Below are positions 48,113 through 60,557 of a DNA stretch of 64,000 nt, piece after piece. The stretch is from assembly GCA_028551475.1 (NCBI GenBank), contig CM052355.1, forward strand, positions 10,831,129 through 10,895,128. Reading direction: 5' to 3'. How positions within the stretch are numbered: the stretch's first letter is position 1; every line of letters begins with the position of its first letter. Under the pieces are notes generated by a model. The model was not told the origin of the DNA, searched no databases, and was given only the letters and a program-made list of their open reading frames with translations. The DNA comes from Casuarina equisetifolia. Its lineage: Eukaryota > Streptophyta > Magnoliopsida > Fagales > Casuarinaceae. The position numbers and the translations under genes were made by a program.

Positions 48113-51100
48113 TGGTATTGGAGCAAATCCTAAGTAATTTCTTTGGTCAACTCTCATTTTTGCATTTCAGTGTTTTTTGTACTTGCTATTTTGGTTTAGA
48201 TGTTTTATTGAACAACTGGTAGGCGCATTGTATTTGTTCACTAACTCCATGATATTTGATAATTCTATTGCATCGATTATGTTTGTAGATTTCCTTGTTA
48301 TCTTGTTTCAAGTTGGGAGTTACTTTTCACTTGCATGTACTTGGTGAAGTGATTTCATCCCCCTCTTGATTCTCCTAAAGTAGTAGTGTAGTTTTTTGTA
48401 AGTTTTTCTATTTTGGACATTTCATCGAACACCTAGTGTGTTATGGGTTGTTCTTCACTATGTTGCGTGGTGTATTGGTTTTTTTCCTTTCATGGATTTT
48501 TCATCAAATATGTAGTGTTCTTGACCTAGTAACCTTTGTTCTCCACTCCAAGTAGCATTTTTGTCGTCTACAACTTCATGGCCATTAACAAAGACCAAAC
48601 TTTTGTGACGATTACTCTTTATTTGCCTTTAAATGCATGGAAGAGCAACCAAGTGGAGGGAAATCAATCACGTACCAAGTTGGATGAACAGGTTGAAAGT
48701 TAGACTTCCCTAATCTTAGTTATCACAGACCTAATGACCTACTCTATTGTTAGCTAGAGACACAAGTGGAGCCCCTCTAATTGGTTTCAAGCTTAATGGA
48801 AGTAGCAACTAAGTCATTTGGAGTAGAGCTATCCAATAACAAGTTGGTTTTCAAAAATATCCAACTATGGATGGTAACTCTTTTTATTTGTCAACTTGGG
48901 AATGATGCAATGCCATTTGCCTTTTATGGATTTTGAATTCACTTTCTCCCTAACTCCACAAGGGCTTCATTTATGCAATTAACGCTATTAATTTCTGAAA
49001 AGAGCTTTGTAGCCACTACAATCATGTTGACTTAAACCTGCATTTACAACTTACTAAATGAACTAAGCAATACAAAGCAATTAGAAGCTTTATTACTTCC
49101 TATTTCCACCAATTAAGAGCTTTATGGGATGAATATGGCTTTAGATTTGCCCATAACGTCCAAAATGGAGAAAAAGTGTTAAAAGCATATGAAATTTTAT
49201 AAATTATTAAAGGTGTTAAATGATTGGTATTCTCATTTTCGTGATCAAATCTTACTCATGAGGCCACTTATGGACATTTTGTAGGTGTTCTTCATAGCTA
49301 ATAATGTAGAATACTAGAACTGAAGACTAGAAGACAACTGGCTTTATGGGATGAATATGCCATTCTAATGGCTTTAGGTTTGCCCACAATGTCCAAAACG
49401 GAAGTTTGGAAAAAAATTAAGAGCATACAAAATTTTATCAATTTTCAAAGGTGCTAGATGATTGGTATTCTCATCTTTATGATTAAATCCTACTCATAAA
49501 GCCATTTCTAGATGTTTTATAGTCATTCTCCATAGCTAACAATGTAGAATACTAGAACTAAGGACCAAAGAATATGACCGGTGCATTTATAACTTTTACT
49601 GTGACTTACAAGGCCAATGCAATAAGCTAGATGACATATGATCCACTTGTTGCAATGCTCGGATCTATGTAGATGATTGGGATAGTGCCCCTGCAAGTTA
49701 AAAACAACATATTGTTTTTGCTTAAAGTAGAGCAAGACATGTTGTTCAAGGGATTCAGGAAGCTTAAATATGAATATTGTGGGAAAAAAAAATGAGCATT
49801 GAAAGGAAACTTGTTATAGGAATCCAATGTGAACATTGCAAGCTTTTTAAATACAAGAAAAAAGAGCGCTATAAGTTGAATGGGTATCCACCAAGCCATA
49901 AAACTTATGTTGGGAATTCTAATGCCAATTTGATGATTGTTAGCCCTAGCCTATGTACTTTCACATCGAAACAATATGATCAAAGATGATTATGCGGGCA
50001 TTAGTGGAGAAGGTATTCTAGAATCCATTCCTCATATTTGGATTATAAATAGTAATGCCAATGATCATATTATTGCAAATTTTAATTACTTAAATTTTCT
50101 TATGAAATATATGTCAAGTCTAGATCTATTAAACTACCAAACAGTGACATTACTTATGTAACCCACATTGGTTCCATAATCCTAACCAATAACTTGAAAT
50201 TAAACATTGTCCTTTATTTATGTGATTTTAGGTATAATTTGTTGTCAATATCAAATTCATCATTGAGAATAACTACTTAGTGGTTTTCTATGCTAATTTG
50301 TAAGTGTTTAAAATCTTTTAATGGGTGAAGTTAAGGGGGTGAGAGAATGAGACATGAGTTTTATTTCTTTTTTCATCTTAGGAACAAGCATGTTAGGAAA
50401 TCTTTTGGTGTTATATTGGCCCTTTCAATTAATTATGCATGGAATGACTCTAAGTTTCATTTATGATATTTGAGATTTGGACATATGTTTGTTTAAGCTT
50501 AAATATTTGACCTTATTCATATGGATATTTAGGGTCCATACTATGCTTTCAATCATGATGGCTCAAAATATTTTTTAAATATTATTGATGACTTCTCAAG
50601 AGGAATTTGGACATTCTTCATGAAAACTCATACTAAGACTTACTAAATTTAGAACAATTTATTAACATAATGAAAAACCATTTTAGTGTTAAGATCAAAT
50701 GCATTCAATCTAATAATGTGAATAATTTTTTCAACTTTTCATGTGAAATTGTTTTTTCTACATGGTATTATACATAAGAGTTTGTGTATATATACTTCAC
50801 ATCAAAATGATATGGTAGAACATAAATATAGTAATTTGTTAGACATTACATGGTACTAAAATTTCAATGTAATATGCATACACATTTTTAAGATGAGTGT
50901 ATACTCACCACTATACAGATCATTAATCACATACCTTCATTAGTCTTGTATGGCAAATCCCTATATGAGAAAATTCATGGGAAATCACTTAATCTTTCTC
51001 TACTTCGAGTTTTTGGATGTCTTCATTATGCATTAGTAGTTAGGTATAAAGACAATTTTGCATCTCATGTTGTTGGATATCCTTTTGAACAAATGGGATT

Positions 51101-51420
51101 ATAAACTTTATAACATTGAGAGTTAAAAAAATTTTATAAGTCAAGATGTTCATTTTCATGAAAATGTTATTAACTTTTTAAATATAGAAATTATCTCTCA
51201 TTCTTCTAACTTTCTTGTGATGCCATCCTAAGATGAGGAACTTACGTAGCAAATTATTAAAGTTAACATTGATTCAAATATTCAGGTAACCCCTTAGGTA
51301 CAACTAGATTCTATATTAGATCTGTCATTCCTAGACTGTTAGGGACCAAAACTACTAATACCACTTTAGAAATCTCATATCCTCCTTCTGCATCACCTCT
51401 TATTTTTAGTTATTATGACT
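48113..51420 (+). mobile_element. eroded Copia relic C (primer site, gag, protease, integrase)
   Basis: TGGTATTGGAGC at 48113-48124, right after a CA, resembles the initiator-tRNA-Met primer site. Broken gag follows from about 48580 (LRALWDEYGF near 49112), then a decayed zinc knuckle at about 49828-49890 (CEHC, KKKERYKLNGYPPSHK), a protease trace WIINSNANDHII (about 50038-50075) and an integrase trace with GPYYAF and YFLNIIDDFSRGIWTFFMK (about 50530-50630). Later integrase traces run to about 51420. Stops are frequent. I found no reverse transcriptase or RNase H. Confidence 0.65.
49119..49571 (+). repeat. tandem duplication inside the relic C gag
   Basis: Two copies begin GCTTTATGGGATGAATATG at 49119 and 49340 (period 221 bp) and end near AATGTAGAATACTAGAACT in each. 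They differ at many sites, so the duplication is old. Confidence 0.8.
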
Positions 51421-52962
51421 TTTATGGAATAAAAATGTTTTGATATGACAAAATATTATATAATGTAATGTTGGTGTATATGTTTTTATTCTTGAGTAGA
51501 TATTATGCTTGAAATGTGTCTTTGGTTTTGTTGTAGTTTCATTTGGACCTACTATTCATTTCTATTCCAGTCTATAGCTCAACATGCCAACTCTAATTAT
51601 CTTAATTTAGCCCATAGCCTAATCTACTAACTCAGCCTGCATTGAACACTTAATTAGTGTCTAAATGAGAATAAGTATGCAAGCCCAACAAAGGATGGTA
51701 CTCGACCCATTTTCAAGACAACCTGTGTGAAGCATTTAACTTAGTCTCGCCCAAAGCACATGCAATCCTAGCTTGCACAAAATGCACCTCACCACCACTA
51801 CTTAATATCATTTGAAACTATACACATTAGGTTATCACAATCTATGCAAAATTGAAATGGTTTAAGCTTTTATTGCAAAGATATGCTTGGATTCCATAAA
51901 AGCCATGAAGATAGAGGCTAAATATCAACTCATATTTGCAACATGTGATCAGTAACTACAATCCTTCTTCAAAATTAAATTCAAGGGATCAATCTCATGT
52001 ATTAGGTCTAAACTCCTTATTTGAGATTATTTTCTTCCATTATGCAACATGCTTAAAAGATATTTGGGAAAGTCTCATTAAGGATTTTTTAGAGGAAATT
52101 TGTTTTAAAAAGGAAAGCTTCTATTCAAGGGTTTTTTAGATGATTTCACTCAAGTCATTGTTAAAGACCCGAATACCTATTTGGAATGTTTTCCTTCTGT
52201 CCATATTTAAGTCTCATGAGAAAAGAAAGACAAATAACTCTTAAGCACTATTATGGAGGTTTTTCAAATTGAAGAAAAAGACTAGCCAATTTGAGTAGAT
52301 TGATATTTTCATATTCAAATTGATTCAAGAAAGGGAAATAGCTGAAATAAAGAAGTAAAAAAGAAAATTGGAGATTTATGGTGCAACGACCATGAAGATG
52401 AACTACCATGGAAACATCCTTTATTAATAGAAGTGAAATGGAAAATGAAAGTAGTAACTTGAAAGACATTATTACAAATCTCTTAAGCACTCAAGCTTGT
52501 TGTTATATGATGTCCGTTAAAGTTGCTATTCTACTAGGCATTTATTGACCCCATTGCTTTGATTGATATTATTATAGAATGTTGTTATAACTTGCTTAAC
52601 TTTTATATTCATAGCAAGTTCATTCTATTATTATATTTATTCATCATTGAAATCTTTGGTGGGATTGGATTAAATTTCTTGGCGAAGAGATTGATTGTTA
52701 GAGTTGTGAACTCTTGTAAAGGTTACAAAGAGTAATGAAAAAGGTCTTTTAACCACACTGGTTAAAAGGTAATGGGGGACATAGGTAGTTGTTTGTTATG
52801 GTCGAACCTCTGAAAAATTCTTGTGTTCTATCTTGCTTGATTGCTTAGTTTTACTGCATTATATCTTATGATAGTTGTCTTGATTTTAAATAGCTAATTA
52901 ATTTAACCCTTTTTTTTATTGCTAAAGAGGCTAAAATCCTACAACTTTGATGGTGACATTCT
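51421..52962. other. decayed repeat DNA, possible LTR remnant
   Basis: No gene. Around 52700-52870 the sequence (GGGGGACATAGGTAGTTG, then GAACCTCTGAAAAATTCTTG) looks like the 3' part of a Copia-type LTR, but no partner was found in the window and no boundaries can be set. Confidence 0.35.
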
Positions 52963-54573
52963 TGTTGGATCCTATAGCAACCTAAGAGGGGGGGTGAATT
53001 AGGTTTCTCTTTAAAAAATTCACTTCTAATTTATGTTTAATTACTTTTTGCAATTAAATAAAGCATTCAAAGATAATTAAACACAAGAGAGACAGGACAC
53101 AAGTTTACACGATGGTTCGGCCCTTTTTCACCTACTTCCACCCTCTTCTCCTTCAACACAATCGGTTGAAGTCCACTTTACTACAAGGCTAGGAGAAATC
53201 TTCTCCTACACTTCCAACTCCTCCTCAAGGAGTCAAACAATCCTTACACCAAGGATCACAATTACAATGTGTGTCTCAACACACATCAACACGCCAAAGG
53301 TTATCAAACTTATTACAAATTTTGAACTAAGCTTCTGTAAGATATGCAATACAAGTTCAAAAGCTTCAAACAACTGCTAGAGGCTCAATACAGAGTAAAT
53401 GGACAAAAGCCCCAAATTCGTTCAAACCCTAGCAGAATCTACTTGCAGAAAATTAACTTCAATAATAGAGTATAATGAAGCACAAATTGATTCTCTAGTA
53501 AGCAAGTAATGAGCTTAGAAATTAGTCACCCAATGAAGATCAAAATCGTAGGTTTGGATGAGCTAGGATGAGTAGTATGAGATGCTTCACAACTTGCTTT
53601 CTTTGCTTATAATTTTCGGACTTTTTTCATGGTGAAGACAAACTTGCTTAAATACCTTCAAAGCAACTAACCTCTCACTTCAAAGAGTCGTTCTGACACT
53701 TCTAAGCACCATCAAATCTCCTTCCCGTTGGAGCTCCTTATTTCCCTCTTCACTGTCCATTTTCAAGCTTAAGAGAGACAGAATGTGGGAGAAGAGGTTC
53801 TGCCTTCGTTTATTTCAAAATCCCGTCCAAAACGGTGCAGTTTTGGTCTCAACTTAAATATCTATAATTCGGGTTCTGTGGAGCAAGTTTTGGGTCTCAC
53901 TCAAATCTTCTTCAATTCTCTCCAATCTTGAATCAATTCTTTGTGGGTCCTTCATAGATTGATAGAGCATCCTTTTCCTTACAAAAGCCTTTTGAAATCG
54001 TCTTTAGAAACCTTCTAATCTGCTTCCAATTTCACTTTTGATCAGTTAGGGCAAAAACTCGACGAGCTTCACCATTTCTTCAAATTTGATCCTCTATGAG
54101 TAGTGGGTCTTTGAATTTTTCTTCACAGAAATCTTCTCCTCTTCATTATTTTTCCAACGAGCTATCATGCGCCTTGATCGGAGGTGAAACGGGTGGCCAA
54201 ATCTATTGGCAAAGTCACAGCGTCATCGCAGGTCGAATTCTGGGTCGCAGGTCGCGCATTCTGGACTGGGTCGCGCACTGGGTCACGTTCTGGGCCTGAG
54301 TCACATTCTCTGGACTGGGTCAAACCTCTCTGGACTGGGTCAGACTTTGGACTGGGCTCATTCTAACCCAATTTCCTACATACAATTTCAACATTAATTT
54401 TCTTATAAAACCCATAAATAATCAAATATTAATTATAATATTTTCATATTATAATTCTATTTAATTATCAATATATTCCAACAAAATGTTATAATATTAT
54501 CATATTATAATATCCATTTTTCTTATCATCAAAATGTTTATATATTCTAATATCATTAAAATATATTCCAACA
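52963..54573 (-). repeat. 3' LTR of the Sirevirus (complete, 1611 bp)
   Basis: In plus orientation it begins TGTTGG and ends CCAACA, the expected TG..CA ends within a 6-bp inverted repeat. The polypurine tract abuts its inner end. It contains four copies of TGGACTGGG at about 54262, 54311, 54331 and 54348. Confidence 0.9.
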
Positions 54574-54588
54574 TTCTCTCCCTTTTTT
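54574..54588 (-). other. polypurine tract of the Sirevirus
   Basis: The minus strand reads AAAAAAGGGAGAGAA directly before the LTR start TGTTGG. This is the primer for plus-strand DNA synthesis. Confidence 0.85.
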
Positions 54589-55755
54589 ATGATGATAAAA
54601 TAAAACATTTTGATGCAATATGAGTTTCCAAATTAGAGCAACAACTCTTCACTTTTCAAGTTTCCAAAATAAATATGATCATTTGTTGGACAACTTTAAG
54701 CGTATATATTGATGCATAAATTAATCCAAATTCAACACACATCAATATAATCCATAAGAAATATATTCCCTAGAACAAGTTATATATTTCTTCCCTTATA
54801 ACAAGTTCACAGTGCATATGACCAATATAATCAATATATATTTCTCCCAAGGTGCATATGACTAATATTTCCCAAATTCTCCCCTTATAACAAGTTCAAA
54901 GTATATCAAATATATATGATCAATGTAGCATCATAACATATATTTCTCCCCCTTTTTGTTTTATCAACACCAAAAGCATCAAAACATGGACTATAACCAA
55001 AATAAGCAAACATTTATCTACACCAAAATCATAAGAATTATGGTATGTGGTTATCTCCAAGAGCTCATAGCTCCCCCTCAAGGATAGCTTTCTTGCAAAG
55101 TAAGCCAACCAACCACATAACAAAGGGTTATGGTGAGATAAATTTTCTGCATGATAATATCTCCCCCATAGATATATAATGAGAGCATACGGGCTCAATA
55201 CATACCATGTTCCCTTTCACATTTTCAACATTGTGCAGAAATTTACAACAAGATATATGATGAACCATTATCATAATATCACCACTATATGATCATAATT
55301 AAGAGTGCACAATACTATTACATTGACAGAAGTCAAAATTCACAACAGCACACATAGTTGCAAATTCATATTCACAACAGGACCATGTCCAAAATTTAAA
55401 TTCCAGCAACATAAGAGAGAAAAGATAGATCTTACAGAGCATGTGTTGTATGCTTAGGCAACCAAAAATTGGAAAGATCATACCAGATTTAATGAATCAA
55501 GAGCTCCCCCTGAGTAGTAGCGCCTACCATTGTTGTAGAGTGGAGTTTGTAGCAAAGTTTGGAGTTTTGCAACGGAGTTTGGAGTTATGCAGCGGAATAC
55601 CAAGTAAACTCCCCCTCAAACTAGGAAGGGCCCCCTCTTGTTACAAGAAAGGGAATGTTGATTGACAATGAAGGCTACTTCAATCATGAGATTGATGAAG
55701 AGCACATGTATGCCAATACATTAATGTAGTGATGCAGATTTTACGAAAACTGGAC
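54589..55755 (-). other. Sirevirus 3' noncoding tract with repeated AGGGGGAG motifs
   Basis: Between the pol stop and the polypurine tract, the minus strand carries AGGGGGAG-like motifs near 54946, 55072, 55161, 55503 and 55610, and a related one near 55628. Clusters of polypurine-like motifs upstream of the 3' LTR are known for Sireviruses. No env-like open frame was found. Confidence 0.7.
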
Positions 55756-58389
55756 TTATAAATCATTTACATTACACATTCCTAACTCTCTTCTTAGATA
55801 ACAAAACCTTTCTTTGTTTAGAGGTTTAGTAAAAATGTCAGCAAGTTGGTGAAGAGTGCTAACATATTCTATGGTGACATTTCCCTTAAGGGCATGATCC
55901 CTTATGAAGTGATGTCTAATCTCGATGTGTTTAGTGCGAGAGTGCTGAACAGGATTTTTTGTGAGGTTAATAGCACTTGTGTTATCACACTTCAAAGGTA
56001 TAGAACTTTGAAATGAATTAAAATCAGCAAGTTGATTTTTCATCCAAAGAACTTGTGCACAACAACTACCCAAAGCAATATATTCAGCTTCGGTAGTAGA
56101 GATAGCAACACTTTGTTGCTTCTTAGAGAACCATGAAACTAACATATTTCCTAGAAATTGACATGTTCCACTAGTACTCTTACGATCAGTTTTGCAACCA
56201 GCATAATCTGCATCACTATATGCATGCAAATAAAATGATAACTCTCTAGGATACCATATACCAAGCTTAGGTGTGTGCTTGAGATATCGAAAGATTCTCT
56301 TTATAGCAGCAAGATGACTCTCTTTAGGTTCAACTTGATACCGTGCACAAATACACACACTAAAAAGAATATCAGGTCGGGAAGTAGTGAGGTATAGCAA
56401 TGATCCTATCATGCTTCTATAAGTCTTTTGATCAATGGAAGTACCTTCCGGGTCAGCATGTATATAGGTAGAAGTACCCATAGGAGTGTCTATCTCTTTG
56501 ACTTGATCAAAGTTGAACTTCTTAAGAAGTTCATATGTAAATTTGCTTTGAGAGATAAAAATACCATGTGCTGTTTGCTTGATTTGCAATCCTAGAAAAT
56601 AACTAAGTTCTCCCATCATGCTCATTTCAAATTCTTTCTTCATAAGTTCAGCAAATTCAGTACATAAAGATGAATTAGATGAACCAAAAATGATGTCATC
56701 CACATATATTTGAACTAAGAGAATATCAAAATCATGTGACTTGATGAATAGAGTAGTGTCTACAACACCCTTTTTGAAGTTGTTTTCCACCAAGTATGTA
56801 CTCAAACGATCATACCAAGCTCTTGGAGCTTGTTTCAAACCATACAATGCCTTAGTGAGTTTAAAAACATGATTTGGAAACAAAGGATCTTCAAAACCAG
56901 GAGGTTGTTCAACATATACTTCCTCATTTATGTAGCCATTCAAAAATGCACTTTTGACATCCATTTGAAACAATTTGAAATTCTTATGAGATGCATAAGC
57001 TAAAAGCATGCGAATGGATTCCAATCTAGCTACTGGTGCATAAGTCTCATCATAGTCTATGCCTTCTTCTTGGTTATATCCTTGTGCAACAAGTCTAGCC
57101 TTATTTCTAACTATTGTTCCACGTTCATCCATTTTATTTCTATATACCCATTTTGTTCCAATGATGGTTTTATTTTCTGGTCTAAGAGTTAATTTCCAAA
57201 CTTTACTTCTTTGAAATTGATTTAACTCTTCTTGTATGGCAATGATCCAATTACTATCAAGTAGTGCTTCTTTGATGTTCCTAGGTTCTTCTTGTGATAG
57301 GAATGCAGCAAATGCACAGATATTATAGGTTGAGGAACGAGTACTGACCTTATCCAAGGAATTTCCAATAATATTAGTAGGAGTTACCTCATTTCGTACC
57401 CTTGGATAAGTGGGGTCTCTTTGCACATGTTCTTGCCACTCTTCCCTTTCATCTTGTATAATGCTAGCATCGGGAGAGTTGCTATCTGGAGCTTCCAGAA
57501 ATGGTACAGATTTTGAATCTTTACTTGTACTAGAAGCATTGCTTTGTGAAGTGTCCAGAAGTGGTGCAAGCATTGGATTTTCATCTGCACATGTAATCAA
57601 CCTTTCCCTTGCTTGGGAGTTAATAGTTTCATCAAATATTACATGGACTGATTCCTCTACCACTAATGTTCTTCTATTTAGAATTCTAAATGCTTTGCTA
57701 CTACTAGAGTATCCTAGAAAGATTCCTTCATCACTTTTGGAATCGAATTTTCTCAAATTTTCTTTTCCATTATTATGCACAAAACACTTACAACCAAATA
57801 TGTGAAAATATGCTACATTTGGCCTTTTTTCATAAAATAATTCATATGGGGTTTTCTCTAATATAGGTCTGATCAGAACCCTATTTGAGACATAACATGC
57901 AGTATTTACAGCTTCACCCCACAAATACATAGGCAAACTATTTTCACACAACATAGTTCTCCCTAGTTCTTGTAGTGTTCTATTCTTTCTTTCCACTACA
58001 CCATTTTGTTGTGGTGTTCTTGGTGCAGAAAAATTATGTTCAATTCCATTTTTAGTGCAAAAATCTTCAAACTCATGATTCTTAAATTCTGTCCCATTAT
58101 CCGTACGAATGCATTTGATTTTAGAATCTTTCTCATTTTGCACCTTTTTACAAAACTTTTCAAACATATGAAAGGTTTCACTTTTATGTGCAATGCCAAA
58201 TGTCCAAGTAAATCTAGAGTAATCATCAACAATTACAAACACATAATACTTACCTCCAAGGCTTGTTGTCCGCATGGGTCCAAAGAGATCCATATGTATT
58301 AATTCAATTGGTTTTGTGGTTGTAACTAAATCTTTTGAATTAAAACTAGTCTTTGCATGTTTTCCTTTAATGCATGCATCACACACCAC
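55756..58389 (-). CDS. pol: Sirevirus pol: integrase, reverse transcriptase, RNase H (downstream part)
   Basis: An uninterrupted minus-strand frame of 877 codons. The integrase starts with [11 protein letters not shown] and carries the catalytic core ([35 protein letters not shown]). Reverse transcriptase follows with [25 protein letters not shown] and the active site YVDD. RNase H has [15 protein letters not shown] and STTEAEYIA, and pol ends TKPLNKERF. All the landmarks looked for are present. The frame lacks its own start: the integrase N terminus, protease and gag lie beyond the 1.63-kb insertion, so it is the severed downstream half of a polyprotein gene. Confidence 0.92.
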   Translation of the reverse strand: MVCDACIKGKHAKTSFNSKDLVTTTKPIELIHMDLFGPMRTTSLGGKYYVFVIVDDYSRFTWTFGIAHKSETFHMFEKFCKKVQNEKDSKIKCIRTDNGTEFKNHEFEDFCTKNGIEHNFSAPRTPQQNGVVERKNRTLQELGRTMLCENSLPMYLWGEAVNTACYVSNRVLIRPILEKTPYELFYEKRPNVAYFHIFGCKCFVHNNGKENLRKFDSKSDEGIFLGYSSSSKAFRILNRRTLVVEESVHVIFDETINSQARERLITCADENPMLAPLLDTSQSNASSTSKDSKSVPFLEAPDSNSPDASIIQDEREEWQEHVQRDPTYPRVRNEVTPTNIIGNSLDKVSTRSSTYNICAFAAFLSQEEPRNIKEALLDSNWIIAIQEELNQFQRSKVWKLTLRPENKTIIGTKWVYRNKMDERGTIVRNKARLVAQGYNQEEGIDYDETYAPVARLESIRMLLAYASHKNFKLFQMDVKSAFLNGYINEEVYVEQPPGFEDPLFPNHVFKLTKALYGLKQAPRAWYDRLSTYLVENNFKKGVVDTTLFIKSHDFDILLVQIYVDDIIFGSSNSSLCTEFAELMKKEFEMSMMGELSYFLGLQIKQTAHGIFISQSKFTYELLKKFNFDQVKEIDTPMGTSTYIHADPEGTSIDQKTYRSMIGSLLYLTTSRPDILFSVCICARYQVEPKESHLAAIKRIFRYLKHTPKLGIWYPRELSFYLHAYSDADYAGCKTDRKSTSGTCQFLGNMLVSWFSKKQQSVAISTTEAEYIALGSCCAQVLWMKNQLADFNSFQSSIPLKCDNTSAINLTKNPVQHSRTKHIEIRHHFIRDHALKGNVTIEYVSTLHQLADIFTKPLNKERFCYLRRELGMCNVNDL

Positions 58390-58411
58390 ATTTTTGTCAC
58401 ATTTCAGTTCT

Positions 58412-60053
58412 GGCAGTGATAACTCTATTTTATATAGAGTTATTGTTATTATTTTAGGTTATATTTAATATAATTTTATTAAGTGATATTTATATTTAAT
58501 TGTATTTAAGTATGTTTTTGTTATTTTAGGTAGCAAACCCAAAATGGAAGAAAAGTAAGGAAATAAGCAAAAATTGGAAGGAAAAGAAAAGAAAAAAGAA
58601 AGGTGGGTCACGTGAGTGGAAACACGTGGGACCGCAGGAGAGAAAAAGAGGCCGATTAACAAAACAAAAAGGAGAGTCGGGCTTTTATCGGGGAAGAGAG
58701 AGAGAAACCGAGAAAGGGAGAAAAAGACCGGCGGCGGACGAATCGAGGAAGGGGATCTCGCCGGAGCTCAAAGACGACGCGCGACAGCGCGCGTCTCAGG
58801 CGTAGAATGCGGCGGTCGTGCGACAGCCGACTGCCGTTGTCTTTTCCGGCGAGAACCCATCACCGGCGTTTGAAGTGTAGTTTCCGGCCGTTTTATAGTG
58901 ATTTTTGGCGATCTGAAAGCAGATCTGGGCTCCTAGAGTGATTTCTGGCATTTCTGTAGCAGATTGGAGCAGTTTCACGGCAGTTTCCGGTGACAACGGC
59001 GAAAGCCATCCGAGCCTTCTCCGCTAGATCTACGTCGTTTTGCTGAGATTTGGGCGATATCTCGTTAGATCGGCAGTCCAGGGATCGTGACCGGCAATTT
59101 CTAGAGGTTTTCGTGAAGAATGGTGGTGGCGCACAGCGGCGCACAGCGGCGCATGACCGGCGACTGGTCGGCGCGTGGCGGAGGCGCGTGGCAGCGCGTG
59201 GAAGCTCCTTTTCACCCCTTTTTTCTGACAGAACCTCTTCGACCCCCTGATGTGCATATTTGTGTAATCCTTTTGTGATTTGAAGACATTTTTGGTGACA
59301 GCTTAATGTTTTTAATTTACAGAATGTTTTGTTCACGTTTTTACACTGATTTCTGTTATGTAAATATGTTGTTTTAATTTATTATGTTAGAGCTACGATG
59401 GAATTTGATTATGATGTATGAATGATGAGATTGTTTGTGTTTTGTGAAATATTTTAGGAATGTGAAGTTGTATGTTATTGATCTTAATGCATTTAAGTGA
59501 TTAGCTACCACTTAGATGATCTGATTTGCATATTTGAGTTCGAACGACGACGATATGCAGTTGCTTTATGTAATTTGCAACCATAGATTAATATGGATAG
59601 AACTATACCATATGATTTGTGTGGCTTTAGGTGCAAACTGGAATATTCACAAATCTTAATGCATTTAGTTCATTTAATTCATATGTAGACATACAATGAG
59701 TTAATGAATTAAGTAGGTTTGCTACACCTAGACATAGGGTAGTGAATACATTAGGAAATTCTGCCATCATATGAATAGAATCAATCTTGCAAGCATAAAT
59801 GATCAACATTTGTACTGAGTAATTAGGTGAAATCAGAAGCTCTAGCACATTTCGTTTATTAAGTTTAGATTAAATTTAGTTATTAAATTCATGTTTTACT
59901 ATTTTTGTTGGCTAGATAAACTCTAGGATCTATTCACCATTAGTAATTAATTAGTTTAGTAAACACCAGTCTTCGTGGGACGATATCTGTACTTATCATT
60001 ATATTACTTGTTCGACATGTACACTTGCATGTAGAATTTCACCGAACAGGCAG
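58412..60053. mobile_element. nested solo-LTR-like insertion with 5-bp target duplication
   Basis: GGCAG at 58412-58416 and again at 60049-60053 flanks a 1632-bp segment (58417-60048) that begins TGATAACTC and ends CACCGAACA in plus orientation, so has TG..CA ends. It splits the Sirevirus pol frame between protease and integrase. I see no internal direct repeats, primer site or retroviral protein, so it is best read as a solo LTR. TATAGAG near the start and ACGATATCTGTACTTATCAT near the end resemble LTRs of plant Gypsy (Tat/Ogre-like) elements, though the lineage is unsure. The centre (58600-59240) is GC-rich; its frames look like shadows. Confidence 0.85.
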
Positions 60054-60557
60054 CCCTTTTACTAAGTCTTTTCTATACAATTTTACAAGTTGTTTCACAT
60101 TAATATGAGTCAATCTCTTATGCCACAACCAGCTACTATTGTCCAGATTTACCGCTAAGCATATTTCTTTGTTTTTGAAATGTGTTAGATCTAGAACATA
60201 TATATTTTCTAGTCTTTTTCCAAAAACAGCAGTCTTTTTATTTTTGCTAGATATTTTGCAGAAATTTGATCTAAACTTTACTTTATGGTCCTTATCACAT
60301 AGTTGACTAACACTTATGAGATTATGTTTCAATCCTTTTACATACAAGACATCATCAATCACAAAAGATGAGGATGAATTACCTATAGTTCCTATACCTT
60401 TTATGATGCAAGAGGAATCATCTCCAAATGATACCGTTCCTTCATGTCTTGGGGCAATGGTTGAAAACAGCTTGGGATTTCCAGTCATGTGTTTGGAGCA
60501 TCCGCTGTCCACAATCCATGTTTCCTTGCTGTAATCTATCTCCTCCACTGATTTCAA
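60054..60557 (-). pseudogene. Sirevirus protease and start of integrase (upstream pol part)
   Basis: The minus frame carries the aspartic protease active site WIVDSGCSKHMTG, then FGDDSSCIIKGIG and VLYVKGLKHNLISVSQLC, and the GAG-pre-integrase segment LWHKRLTHINVKQL with the histidines of the integrase zinc finger. It is cut by the nested insertion. The frame differs from that of gag, which runs past it to 60442. Confidence 0.85.

Noticed and set aside
58616-59336. Genes in the GC-rich part of the nested insertion
   Set aside because: Several overlapping frames on both strands lack any domain and lie within a segment bounded by TG..CA ends and a target duplication; high GC alone lengthens chance frames.
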